DNA of 64,000 nucleotides from Stygiolobus azoricus (GTDB lineage: Archaea > Thermoproteota > Thermoprotei_A > Sulfolobales > Sulfolobaceae): assembly GCF_009729035.1 (NCBI RefSeq), contig NZ_CP045483.1, forward strand, positions 1,820,001-1,884,000. Direction: 5' to 3'. Both the position numbers and the translations under genes were made by a program. Positions 25,971 to 34,920 of this stretch are shown one piece after another (the stretch's first letter is position 1; each line of letters starts with the position of its first letter). The notes under the pieces are model-generated. The model did no database searches, was not told the DNA's origin, and saw only the letters and a program-made list of their open reading frames with translations.

Positions 25971-26584
25971 ATGATAACTTCAGCAAGTATAAGTGGAATA
26001 CTCAACAGAAGGTTCGTCAATGAAGACGTGGCAAACCTTATAAATGCCGGGCTTGTAGATAAAGACTTAGTTAACTTGCTTTTGAACTTTCTAGCAACAA
26101 AAACACGATTTCAGGATCTATTGATCTTTAATAATATAAAAGGGAAATAATGTTTCATTACTGAATCGAGGTAAAATCAGCTTCCTTTCCGTATCTTTCA
26201 AACCTCCGATAAGCGACGAGATTATAGTAGAAATTTATAATGAATTTAAAGATAAATACTTAAAGTTATTTGAGAAGGAAATAATTGGCTATGAGTTCTC
26301 TTTTAAAGCAGTTGAGGAGGGAAAAATAAAGCTTCTGGAGCCCTCCCCAAGAAGTTAAAACTGACATATTAAGCTCTCCTAAATTAATGGGAGTCAGACT
26401 GATTGACAGTAAATCTGATATCTCTAGTGAGAGCACAAATTATAAGGAAATTGTTATCGAACCTTTAATAGGAGAAAACAAGGTATTGATTAGTTTAACT
26501 TATAGAGATAAAACGATTGACGAGAACACTATTAGATGGTTAGTTATAAGCTCGATGGAGTTAACGAAAAAACTTACAGCTTAA
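25971..26584 (+). pseudogene. Gene of unknown function broken by two frameshifts (about 204 codons)
   Basis: Three successive frames join into one protein. ATG 25971 to 26150 gives 59 residues (MITSASISGILNRRF...). A second frame, open from about 26140, reads GKISFLSVSFKPPIS...VEEGKIKLLEPSPRS to a stop near 26359. A third, open from about 26345, reads QEVKTDILSSPKLMGVRL and ends at 26584. The second break lies at a C-rich tract (CCCTCCCC). Strand and register are continuous and a TATA box is well placed, so one decayed gene is the simplest reading. I do not recognise the family. Confidence 0.6.
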
Positions 26585-27179
26585 CTAACAAATGTTTTTA
26601 ACTCAGATTATACAGAAATTACCTTCTATACTCTATCATTTATTATTCTTTTAAAGGTCCTGATAACCTTATAAAGTTGACTATAATTCTATATCGAAGA
26701 CTACTTTTGAATACTTTGTCCTCATCTAGCAGATGAGGGTATATAAAACTCTACGAGATTATCAGTTCTAATAATGTCCATGTAATCCTATAATCTCCAA
26801 TGCAAGTAATGCTTTTTTCTAGAAAAACCTTCCCTTAGTCAAGGCTATTAATGCATCTAAGAACAAACCGTAATTTAAGGCTTTTATATTATAAATAGAG
26901 ATTGCCTCAGAAACTGTAGCGTAATTGATAGGATTCAATATGTAAAAATAGTCAGAGATATAGCTCCTTTTTTAAATTCTCTAACTGGACCTACTATTAT
27001 AAAGATATATTATTCTACCCAGAAAACGTTGTGTTTAATTGAAGATTATATTTGAAGGTAAATAATATTCTGATAAAGCTTCCTACTTGAAACTTATTTA
27101 AACTCAAAGGTCATAAATCTTAAAAATCTAAAGAACTTTATCAAAAATATTTATAGACTATTAAGAGAGTTTCACGATA
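26585..27179. other. About 600 bases of non-coding, AT-rich sequence
   Basis: No convincing gene is visible on either strand. The stretch contains one strong hairpin (26720-26738) and ends in the TnpB remnant. It may include decayed sequence of the same IS200/IS605-type element. Confidence 0.45.
26720..26738. repeat. Perfect 8-bp hairpin, possible IS200/IS605 end structure
   Basis: CCTCATCT and AGATGAGG pair perfectly around the loop AGC. Strong short hairpins near the ends are typical of IS200/IS605 elements, and a TnpB remnant with its own 3' hairpin lies 460 bases downstream on the plus strand. The link is an inference. Confidence 0.4.
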
Positions 27180-27487
27180 GGTTATGCTCGATATAATACC
27201 GTATTTTATAGTATTGGTATTGTTTGGCAGGCAACGAAATGTGGAATAATCGTGGAGTTTGTTAATCCTAAAATACCCTTCAGTCTCATGTCCAAAACGC
27301 GGTAGAAAGATGGAGGATGTTGGTTATAGGTACTTTCATTGTCCATCGTGTTGTAATGAGAATGTTCGTGACGTAATTACTGTTATTAATCTGAAGGGGT
27401 CTCTGACCCTCTTGACTGCCCTTCAGATGAGAGATGTTAGAATTAATCGATGAGGGGAAAACCCTCGCTGGTGGGGGAAAGTCAGAA
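27180..27487 (+). mobile_element. TnpB (IS200/IS605 family OrfB) 3' remnant with right-end hairpin
   Basis: Only the C-terminal part of TnpB remains. A first segment in one frame reads [20 protein letters not shown]; after a one-base shift at an A-run near 27272 the frame continues [36 protein letters not shown] and [13 protein letters not shown] to the stop at 27453. The zinc finger is damaged (first CxxC is CPKR) and the N-terminal RuvC part is absent. A 5-bp hairpin GAGGG/CCCTC (27452-27466) overlaps the stop, as at the right end of such elements. It is not functional. Confidence 0.8.
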
Positions 27488-27614
27488 CTAAATCTAATCT
27501 AAGTTTATAATAAATATTTTCTTCTATGTAAATCATCTATTGCTTACAGCTTTATATTTTATTATATAGGTTATGTGGTGTATATAGATAGTAGGATATT
27601 AAAATTAAAAATTA

Positions 27615-27620
27615 GGTGAT
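27615..27620 (+). promoter_or_regulatory. Ribosome-binding site deciding the speE-like start
   Basis: GGTGAT lies 7 bases before the ATG at 27628. This favours ATG 27628 over the in-frame GTG at 27616, which would begin within the motif. Confidence 0.55.
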
Positions 27621-27627
27621 ACTAAGT

Positions 27628-28515
27628 ATGAGGTTATTTTGGTACTTTGATGAACAATCTAATTATTCTTATCATGCCCACGCTATAAAGAACTTAATAA
27701 CTGATGTTGAAGGTCTTCAAAACGTGATTGTAGCGGAATCATATAGTTTTGGTAAAATGCTAATAATAGACCAACTGATACAATCAGCGGAATATGATGA
27801 ATACATTTACCATGAATCTTTAATTCATCCAGCAATGATATCTTCAGATAATCCTGAGAGAGTACTAATAATGGGGGCTGGGGAAGGTGCCACAATTAGA
27901 GAAGTTCTGAAATATAACGTGAAAGAAGTTGTAGCTGTTGATGTGGATAGAAAGGCTGTCGAGATTGCTGAAAAGTATTTAGAGACATGGCATAAGGGCT
28001 CATTTAGGGATCCAAGAGTTAGGTTGGTCTTTCAAGATGGTTTCGATTTTGTCAGACAATATAAGGGAGAGCCTTTTGATGTAGTAGTATTAGACCTTAC
28101 AGATCCTACTGAAACTTCTCGTTCCAAGAACTTATACACTATAGAGTTTTATAAAGAGGTGAAAAAGTTAGTAAAGGACGTTATGGTAACTCAGGGTACT
28201 TCTCCGTATCAATCCCCTCATTCGTTTTCAAGGCTTGTAAAGACTTTGAGGGAAATATATAACTACGTGTCTGTGGGTTTATCTTTTGTCCCTTCCTTTG
28301 ATACTGTGTGGGCTTTTATCTTCTGTTCAGACAAGGTCAATGTCAGTAAGTTAAACGTAAAGAGCAGACTTAACAGAGTAAAGGGTGAATTGAGGTATTA
28401 CGACGAAATAACTCACAAGAACATGTTTCATTTACCTAAGGACGTTAGAAAACTCATAGATAGTGAAAAAACTATAGCGACTTTATCAAATCCTATTAAC
28501 ATTATGGAAGAGTGA
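27628..28515 (+). CDS. speE: Polyamine aminopropyltransferase (spermidine synthase family)
   Basis: The enzyme transfers an aminopropyl group from decarboxylated SAM to a polyamine or agmatine. The family signatures are intact: YDEYIYHESLIHPA (substrate and dcSAM loop), LIMGAGEGATIREVLK (glycine motif), VDVDRKAVEIA, and the catalytic VLDLTDP loop, where many family members have DSTDP. About 295 residues is the usual size. Sulfolobales enzymes are often broad in amine substrate. It is convergent with a GNAT gene 1 base away. Confidence 0.92.
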   Translation: MRLFWYFDEQSNYSYHAHAIKNLITDVEGLQNVIVAESYSFGKMLIIDQLIQSAEYDEYIYHESLIHPAMISSDNPERVLIMGAGEGATIREVLKYNVKEVVAVDVDRKAVEIAEKYLETWHKGSFRDPRVRLVFQDGFDFVRQYKGEPFDVVVLDLTDPTETSRSKNLYTIEFYKEVKKLVKDVMVTQGTSPYQSPHSFSRLVKTLREIYNYVSVGLSFVPSFDTVWAFIFCSDKVNVSKLNVKSRLNRVKGELRYYDEITHKNMFHLPKDVRKLIDSEKTIATLSNPINIMEE

Positions 28516-28516
28516 C

Positions 28517-28957
28517 TTATTTTTTCTTTATTTCGTCACAACTGGAATGCCCTAATTCTTTACATAATATCAGGTCATCTTCCGTAGCGTCTAGTAATTC
28601 TATAATAAATTTCTGTACCCTTTCTTTCTTTATTATTTTGTAGTTCAGAGAAGAAAACATTTTGACAGCTGCTATATTCCAACTCCTCGTAGAAGCTACA
28701 ACTAGTGAAAGCCCTTTAGCCTTGAAATATTCCTCAGCTTTTCTTACCAGGTCTTTTCCGATTCCTTTGCCTCTATATTCCGGCAGAACTCCCAAATAAA
28801 ATATAGCACCTATGTTCTTTCTTCTCTTTAATTCTGCAAACCCTACTTCTTTTCCATTTACTTTAGCAATGAGGACTTTAGAGCAATTTACGTTCTTTAA
28901 TGCATAGTATTTATCGAAAGTAGAAAGAGACTTACTTATTAATTCCTCTATATCCAT
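28517..28957 (-). CDS. GNAT-family N-acetyltransferase
   Basis: The acetyl-CoA binding motif is complete: YLGVLPEYRGKGIGKDLVRKA (Q/RxxGxG/A within the long helix), preceded by the strand GAIFYLGV, and followed by LVVASTRSWNIAAVKMFSSLNY, the typical C-terminal motif B. At 146 residues it is a single GNAT domain. The substrate cannot be inferred; it has no operon partner. The start at 28957 agrees with a hydrophilic helix MDIEELISKSL. Confidence 0.88.
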   Translation of the reverse strand: MDIEELISKSLSTFDKYYALKNVNCSKVLIAKVNGKEVGFAELKRRKNIGAIFYLGVLPEYRGKGIGKDLVRKAEEYFKAKGLSLVVASTRSWNIAAVKMFSSLNYKIIKKERVQKFIIELLDATEDDLILCKELGHSSCDEIKKK

Positions 28958-29106
28958 ATTCCCGAAGCCTTATCTTCAGTTGATAATGTGTGATAATCAG
29001 CTAATAAGAATTACCTTTGTAATCTATTCATAAGGCTCAATTATAAGGTCTAACAAAGAAGACACTTTCAAAAATTTTTATATTCGTTCGGCTATGAACT
29101 AATCTT

Positions 29107-30509
29107 ATGCGTCAAAATCTCGTTCTTACAATTATAGTTCTAGGTACATTAATGGCTTCTGTAGATAGTACTATAGTTCTTTTAGCCTTGCCTACTATTA
29201 CGGTCGACTTAAAAACGAACCTTTACACTTCTATATGGGTCTTTTGTCTTATTTGCTAGTCCAAGCGGTCATCTCGACGCAAGCAGGAAGAATAAGAGAC
29301 ATAATCGGAAGGTCGAAAATATATAATTTGGGTTTCGCCCTTTTCACCGTAGCTTCGGCGCTCTGCGGTCTATCCACTAGTATAGACCTTCTTATAGTTT
29401 TTAGAGTAATTCAAGCCTTGGGAGGAAGTTTAATAGCATCTAACGGAACTGCCTTGATTGCAGATCTTTTTTCGCCTAGCAGCAGGGGTAGAGCTTATGG
29501 TTTAACTGCTTTGGGTTGGAATATTGGTGCTTTGATCGGTATATTGCTCGGAGGGATCTTAACCACAATTTTCGGTTGGCCATATATTTTATATTAATGT
29601 TCCCATAGGTATTTTCGCTGTATTTGTAGGGCTTAGTGAGATTAAGGATGTGAATCCGACAAGGAGTAAGCTTGACGTGACCGGTAGCGGTATTCTAGCT
29701 CTAATCCTTTTCTTATATCTTACGGACTGGTCACTATAGCAGGCGTAGGTGTAAATCCTACCGATCTGCTCTATGTGATCCTAGGCTTAGCTCTTCTACC
29801 TTTATTTATATTTAATGAAATGAGGGTGGAAAAACCAATAATAAACTTAAAGCTACTAAAGATCAGGTTATTAAGCCTCTCATTATATTCCTTGTTCTTC
29901 CAAGGGATAGGAGGTCTCTCTCTAACTTTCCTACTCATCATGTACCTTCAAGGGGTTAAGGGTCTTTCACCTTTATACGCCTCTCTTGTTTTAGTCCCGG
30001 GGTACATAGTAGCCAGTGTTCTTTCACCTATTGTAGGTAAGAGAACTGAGAGGACTAAACCTGGGTTATTAGCCTCCTTAGGATTACTGGGTACATTAGC
30101 CTCGCTTATTTTATACTTTGCATTACTCACTCCTTATTCCTCACCTTACCTAGTATCAGCTATATCTATACTTACGGGGATAGGTTCTTCCCTATTTTGG
30201 CCTTCAAATAACACTGCAATTATGTTTAGTGTGCCTAAAGAATATTATGGAGGTGTATCAGGGTTATCAAGGACTTTTTCCAGTATAGGCACTGTACTGA
30301 GTTATGTAATAAGTATAACCGTAGCCTCGCTGTCCATCCCCAGATATGTAGCGTTTGAAATATTCCTCGGTACTAGTTCGTTAGAAGATAAAAAAGCTAT
30401 GGTAGTTTTCACAGATGGCCTTCACTTTGCATTTCTAGTATCATCTCTTTTCATCATTGTATCCCTAGTACTTTCAGCTCTCACAATATTCATTAAAATA
30501 AAGAACTAA
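29107..30509 (+). pseudogene. MFS transporter (DHA2-like) with three frameshifts
   Basis: The gene starts at ATG 29107 ([23 protein letters not shown]). The frame is lost near 29240 (WVFCLIC-stop versus [17 protein letters not shown]), again near 29590 (GWPYILY-stop versus FYINVPIGIFAVFVGL), and near 29725 (LYLTDWSL-stop versus GLVTIAGVGVNPTD); the last frame runs to 30509. Restored, it would be about 465 residues with 14 transmembrane helices, related to the intact gene at 9083. The first two breaks lie at four-T runs. Sequence error is possible, but three independent breaks favour decay. Confidence 0.8.
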
Positions 30510-30511
30510 CT

Positions 30512-32197
30512 TCATAGAATTTTTCTAATTCTATGCAAGAAGAGTAGTATTAACGCTACGAAGGCTAATATCAAAGCCAGTAAGGTGATAAGCGGTATAT
30601 TTTGGCTTAAGACTAGTCTTTCAATGATGTATTGGTTTACAACTATAGTGCCTCCTACTGGGACATTATAGGTTCCTTCCCATTCTCCTTTGTAGAACAG
30701 AGGAATATATGCGTTAAGAGTAACCAGTTGACCGTTCTTTGCCCAATAGGTAATATTAAAGTCTCCATAGTCTAAGGACACTTCATACTCCAGCTGATAA
30801 GGAGGCATTATGTTTAATGGAGAGGTTACATTAATGGTGTTTTTTCCTACTAGTTCAAATCTCTCATGAGGGTTTTCGTATATATACAGTGGTAACTGTA
30901 AGACAGTACCTCTTTGATACCAATTCGTAACTGTCGTGCCGTTAGGGTAAGTTATCCTGACTAAATATTCAGGGACGTAATAAGTTGAGACATTTATTAT
31001 TGGCGGTGTTGAGTTAGTCACTAAAATTTGGACGTTTTTTTGTAAAACTAGAATTTCGTTATTGGTGATGTTTATTATCCTCGGTAACGTTATACTAGTA
31101 TTCACGGGTAGGTTGTAGGTAATTGCTGAATAGTTAGGGTAGACGATCGTAACCATTACTTTCTCATCATAGTACAATAATATATCGAAAATTTGGAATG
31201 TAGTGTTGTTAGGGATTATGAGAGTTCGTCCTTTAACTTTTTCCAAATACAAGTACACGTTACTGCCAATTCTCAGAACGTTAGGTATAGTTATATTATA
31301 AGGCATGTCGATATAGAAATCTTTACTTTGATATATACCCAGTCTGTTTATTATAAGACTCTCGTTCACAAAAGTTAAGGGTGGTATAGGAGGATTGTAG
31401 TTACTGGTTATTAGACCGTAACTCGGACTACCTATAGTTACTTCTACGTTTCCGTCTGGCTCAAGGATTGTAATTAAGTCTTCAGCCGAACCCGTGGCAT
31501 TCATTCCGAAGTTAAAGACTGAAGGAAAGGGCTTAAGTCCGCTCTGGTTATAAAATAACCCAAGTTCAGCGTTCAAGGAAGCGAAGTTTGTAACACTGTT
31601 AAATCCCCCGAAGACGAGTTCAACGTTTTCCTTTGTTGGATAATTTACAGTGAAAAATGCCTTACCGGGTATAGTTGAGACAATAGCAGTTCTAACTTCA
31701 GGTGGTAAAAACCTACTTCCGTTTTGTATTATTACGTACTGATATTTAACTATAGTAAAGGTTTGGTTGTAAACCAACGATATGATTAGATACCCTGCTA
31801 AGGGTAACGAGAAGTGAAACACACTCGTGTTAAATTTTTGATTACCGTTATAATAACAGCCTATGAAAAAGGTATGATTAAGTGTATTAAATACGAGTTC
31901 TTCTTGTAACCAATTTACACTCAGTGAATTATTAACTGTCCCTCCTAGTTGTAACGTAGCGTAATAAGGTTCAGGGGAGTTTGGATTGAAAGAATTAATA
32001 GAATATATTTTGAAGTAACCTATTATTTGGTTTGTAGTTATTGTATATGTAGAATTAGTACCTTTAGAGTAGATTCCATAAGAGGCTAAACCTATAGGTT
32101 TAGGAGAAATTTGTGCTTGTGGAGTTATTGCAGTTACTGGAACAGCAGTTATAATGGTTAAAACAAGTAACAATAAAAATAAGATAAATCTTCGCAT
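30512..32197 (-). CDS. Thermopsin-like acid protease family protein, membrane-anchored
   Basis: A signal peptide (about 1-24) is followed by sequence resembling Sulfolobus thermopsin, a pepstatin-insensitive acid protease: PIGLASYGIY, then TYTITTNQIIGYFKI, YYATLQLGG, NWLQEELVF and FGGFNSVTNFASLNAELGLFY. Thermopsin is secreted; this 561-residue protein adds a C-terminal beta-rich part (about 330-530) and a transmembrane helix (about 535-555) with a basic tail, so it should be held at the surface. The catalytic residues of thermopsin are not firmly established, so activity cannot be judged. Confidence 0.75.
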   Translation of the reverse strand: MRRFILFLLLLVLTIITAVPVTAITPQAQISPKPIGLASYGIYSKGTNSTYTITTNQIIGYFKIYSINSFNPNSPEPYYATLQLGGTVNNSLSVNWLQEELVFNTLNHTFFIGCYYNGNQKFNTSVFHFSLPLAGYLIISLVYNQTFTIVKYQYVIIQNGSRFLPPEVRTAIVSTIPGKAFFTVNYPTKENVELVFGGFNSVTNFASLNAELGLFYNQSGLKPFPSVFNFGMNATGSAEDLITILEPDGNVEVTIGSPSYGLITSNYNPPIPPLTFVNESLIINRLGIYQSKDFYIDMPYNITIPNVLRIGSNVYLYLEKVKGRTLIIPNNTTFQIFDILLYYDEKVMVTIVYPNYSAITYNLPVNTSITLPRIINITNNEILVLQKNVQILVTNSTPPIINVSTYYVPEYLVRITYPNGTTVTNWYQRGTVLQLPLYIYENPHERFELVGKNTINVTSPLNIMPPYQLEYEVSLDYGDFNITYWAKNGQLVTLNAYIPLFYKGEWEGTYNVPVGGTIVVNQYIIERLVLSQNIPLITLLALILAFVALILLFLHRIRKIL

Positions 32198-32302
32198 CGC
32201 TATATTTTTATAATACCTTTAAATAAAACTTCTCCTAATTTTAGGTTAACTTGAATTAAAAAATTGTTTTGTACTAAAACCATAAACTGAAACTGATTAT
32301 TT

Positions 32303-32497
32303 CTATTCATACCCATTCTGGTCAGGGGCTAAGGTCAAAGAACTACTTAGAACACCAAGAATCATTAAGAGCATTCCAAGATAGAGCGGGAATTCAGGTG
32401 ACGCGATTTTTACTATTCCCATGAGTCCTCCCGCGAATAGGAAAGCACCTATACCTACTATTGCGCTACAACTACAGAACTTTATGCCTTTTCTCAT
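32303..32497 (-). CDS. Small membrane protein, 64 aa
   Basis: Two transmembrane helices (about 10-30 and 37-55) with a short loop predict a membrane hairpin; two Cys lie at the N-terminal membrane boundary (KFCSCSA). GAGGA about 5 bases before the ATG is a good ribosome-binding site, and a TTTATAAA-like box lies further upstream, shared with the divergent gene. No family is recognised. Confidence 0.6.
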   Translation of the reverse strand: MRKGIKFCSCSAIVGIGAFLFAGGLMGIVKIASPEFPLYLGMLLMILGVLSSSLTLAPDQNGYE

Positions 32498-32539
32498 TTT
32501 TCCTCATATATTAATTAAGTTTAACTAGTTTATAAATTT

Positions 32540-33196
32540 ATGCTTTTAGTTAAATCAATAAATAAAAGGAAAATTACCAAAGTTTATAATAAAATGCAAG
32601 TCAAGTTTAAATCGATAATTAGTCTATATAGCAATGTGAAAATCATAGTTTTTAAATCTCTAACCTCGATAAATGGGGAGTGTAATGTAATACCCAGAGT
32701 AAAGGTCTTTGAAAAAGATGCGGAGTTGTTAGCTTATCCTTTGAACGTTCAAGGAGAAATCTACTATATTTTTCCTTTAGTATCCTTAAAACTTCTAAAA
32801 GAGAGGTCTGAAAGATTAGGGCTTGATGAATTGGCAATGAGAATTAACGTGCTAACTAGGGATACGATTGAAAGGGGTACATGTATATGTGATAATGAGG
32901 TCAATATCACTGTCATGGGTGTAAAGTTACATGAACATATACCTCTCACAGACTCCGAGATATTCTTCTACGGTCCTGAAAGTGCTTTAGAAAAGAAAAA
33001 AGAAGAAGTACTGTCTTCGATAAAATACCTAAAAAAGATATTGAAACTTGAGGAATGGGAACACGTGACGATTGTAGGAAATGAGATTTTCTCAGATTGT
33101 AAGGAATTGGAACTACCTCCTTTAACTTTATTCCAATTATACGTTAACGATGAGTTCAACTTAGACGACAAGTCCTTTAAGGTTTTACTTAGCTAA
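32540..33196 (+). CDS. Hypothetical protein, 218 aa
   Basis: I do not recognise this soluble protein. It has alternating strands and helices, a Cys pair (GTCICDN) in the middle, and a long charged helix (ALEKKKEEVLSSIKYLKKILKLEEWEHV, about 155-180). The first 18 residues are very basic; a TTTATAAA box lies only about 10 bases before the ATG at 32540, so transcription probably begins inside the frame and the ATG at 32594 (MQVKFKS) is an alternative start. It is convergent with the CoA-binding gene, overlapping by 8 bases. Confidence 0.65.
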   Translation: MLLVKSINKRKITKVYNKMQVKFKSIISLYSNVKIIVFKSLTSINGECNVIPRVKVFEKDAELLAYPLNVQGEIYYIFPLVSLKLLKERSERLGLDELAMRINVLTRDTIERGTCICDNEVNITVMGVKLHEHIPLTDSEIFFYGPESALEKKKEEVLSSIKYLKKILKLEEWEHVTIVGNEIFSDCKELELPPLTLFQLYVNDEFNLDDKSFKVLLS

Positions 33197-33698
33197 CAAC
33201 TTGACTTACAGGTGGAGGATGAGGATTTCCCTCAATCTTTTTCATATACTCCTTGTACATGCATCTATCCTGAATTACTATGAGTCCCGCTTTTCTTGCT
33301 TTTTCCGCAGCATCATCGTTCCTTATCCCCTCTTGTAACCATATTACCTTCACGTCACCTTTCCTCTTAACTCTCTCCAAGACTTCATCTACAATTTTGG
33401 GCACGTCTTGAGAGGGTCTGAAAACCTCAACTACTTCTATTTTATCTGGGATATCTAGTAGGCTCTTATAACTCTTCTTACCTAAAATTTCATCTACTGT
33501 GGGATTAACAGGGATCACGTTATAGCCCTTTGAAATTAAAAACTTTGGTACTTGATGTGAAGGTTTAGAAGGGTCTTTGGAAAAGCCCACTGTGGCAATG
33601 TTCTTGTAATTTCTCAACACGCTTTCAATTACCTGCTCCTCTGAACTTATAACAATCACCCTAAGATTATTTGGTTTTAGGTTATTAAACAAGATCAT
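33189..33698 (-). CDS. CoA-binding protein (YccU/CoA_binding_2 family)
   Basis: A Rossmann-like domain covers most of the protein: ATVGFSKDPSKPSHQVPKFL (phosphate loop), YNVIPVNPTVDEILG, VVEVFRP, VIWLQEGIRND and VIQDRCMYKEY, which together are the signature of the small CoA_binding_2 family also seen in succinyl-CoA ligase alpha. The first 13 residues do not look conserved; a GTG at 33659 (VIVISSEEQ) could be the real start. It may sense or carry CoA; no enzyme activity is established for the family. Confidence 0.85.
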   Translation of the reverse strand: MILFNNLKPNNLRVIVISSEEQVIESVLRNYKNIATVGFSKDPSKPSHQVPKFLISKGYNVIPVNPTVDEILGKKSYKSLLDIPDKIEVVEVFRPSQDVPKIVDEVLERVKRKGDVKVIWLQEGIRNDDAAEKARKAGLIVIQDRCMYKEYMKKIEGNPHPPPVSQVVS

Positions 33699-33717
33699 GT
33701 AATCTACTTTATTTAAT

Positions 33718-34176
33718 CTATTTTACTAATTCATACCTTCGTGATACGTGATTATAATAAATCAAACCAGACCTACGTAAGAAAGAGAATAAAGGTAAAA
33801 GCCTTTTCGGAATATTAGTTTCAACGTTTTCCTCGAACTTTTCAAATAATGCAATAAGCAAGTCTATGGTATCCTTAAAAGTCACTAATACCCTTCCTTC
33901 ATCTAAGGGCAGAACAAACAACGACGGGTGGAGGTTTTTGTTAATTTCATGTCCCTCAAGGATCACGAATCCCTTTTCGAGGATTCGCTCACATAAAGAG
34001 TTTTCCGTTAGTTTTCTGTCATTAGATCCAACGCTTTTAATAACTTGTCTTAACATGATCTCGATATCGTTCAGCCTTCTCAGTATTTCAACGTCACTCT
34101 TTGAGTATTTCTCTTCTATAATTTTTCTCCTATTGCTTTCATTACCAAGTAGATAATTTAAAAACTCGTCATCCAC
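33718..34176 (-). CDS. Hypothetical protein, 152 aa
   Basis: I do not recognise this protein. The N-terminal half is helical and charged (YSKSDVEILRRLNDIEIMLRQVIKSV). The middle has strands (FVILEGHEIN, LFVLPLDEGRVLVTFKD), and the C-terminus (LLPLFSFLRRSGLIYYNHVSRRYELV) looks like a winged-helix end. A DNA-binding role is conceivable but unproven. It is divergent from moaDE, 36 bases apart. Confidence 0.6.
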   Translation of the reverse strand: MDDEFLNYLLGNESNRRKIIEEKYSKSDVEILRRLNDIEIMLRQVIKSVGSNDRKLTENSLCERILEKGFVILEGHEINKNLHPSLFVLPLDEGRVLVTFKDTIDLLIALFEKFEENVETNIPKRLLPLFSFLRRSGLIYYNHVSRRYELVK

Positions 34177-34212
34177 AATTAACCTTAAAGATTAAAAAGA
34201 GGAAGGAGAGAG

Positions 34213-34920
34213 ATGAAAGTTACGGTTAGATATTTCGCTTTTCTATTAGATTTCACCGGTAAAGAGTACGAAATAGTGGAAACAGATTGCAAGACCGTGG
34301 AATGTCTCATATCAGAGTTAGAGGCGAAATACGGTAAGGAATTCGGAAAAATAGTCAGAGAAGGACTAGGAAATATAAAAATCTCAATCTTAGTCAACGG
34401 TAAGAAACAAGAAGAAATCAATAACGGTGATGAAGTGGCAATTTTTCCCCCGCCTGCTGGAGGTGAACTGAGGATAGGCGGGAGGTTGGATATACTAGAG
34501 GAAATAAGGAAGTTCAGAGAGGAGGCGGGAGAAGAAGTAGGTTCAATGGTAATCTATTTGGGTATTGTTAAAGGGGTTGTAGAAGGGCATAAGGTATACA
34601 AGTTAAAGTATCAAGCTTATGAGGATTACACGAAAAAAAGGTTCGAGGAAATAATCACCTCTCTCAAGGAGAAATATAAGGATCTTGTGAAGATTAAGAT
34701 AATTCACGTAATTGATGAATTAAAGCCTGGTGAGGACGTGTTCTTAGTCATGGCCTTAGGGAGAGGAAGGAAAGAAGCAATTAGAGCTGTAGAGGATGCA
34801 GTTGAAATGGTAAAGCACTCGACTGGCATATGGAAACTTGAGGTAAGAGACGACGGAGAGTTCTGGGTAGTTGCTGGTAATACAAGGGTGAAGAGGAATG
34901 AGAAAGCCGGTAGCGCTTAG
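34213..34920 (+). CDS. moaDE: Molybdopterin synthase, MoaD-MoaE fusion
   Basis: Residues 1-82 form the ubiquitin-like sulfur carrier MoaD ([16 protein letters not shown] ... [10 protein letters not shown]), and residues 88-235 the catalytic MoaE ([59 protein letters not shown]). MoaD must have a free C-terminal Gly-Gly to be thiocarboxylated; here GG is followed directly by ELRIGG and MoaE, so cleavage or an unusual sulfur route is needed. It converts precursor Z to molybdopterin. It overlaps the ThiD-ThiN gene by 23 bases. MoeA is at 54445. Confidence 0.92.
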   Translation: MKVTVRYFAFLLDFTGKEYEIVETDCKTVECLISELEAKYGKEFGKIVREGLGNIKISILVNGKKQEEINNGDEVAIFPPPAGGELRIGGRLDILEEIRKFREEAGEEVGSMVIYLGIVKGVVEGHKVYKLKYQAYEDYTKKRFEEIITSLKEKYKDLVKIKIIHVIDELKPGEDVFLVMALGRGRKEAIRAVEDAVEMVKHSTGIWKLEVRDDGEFWVVAGNTRVKRNEKAGSA

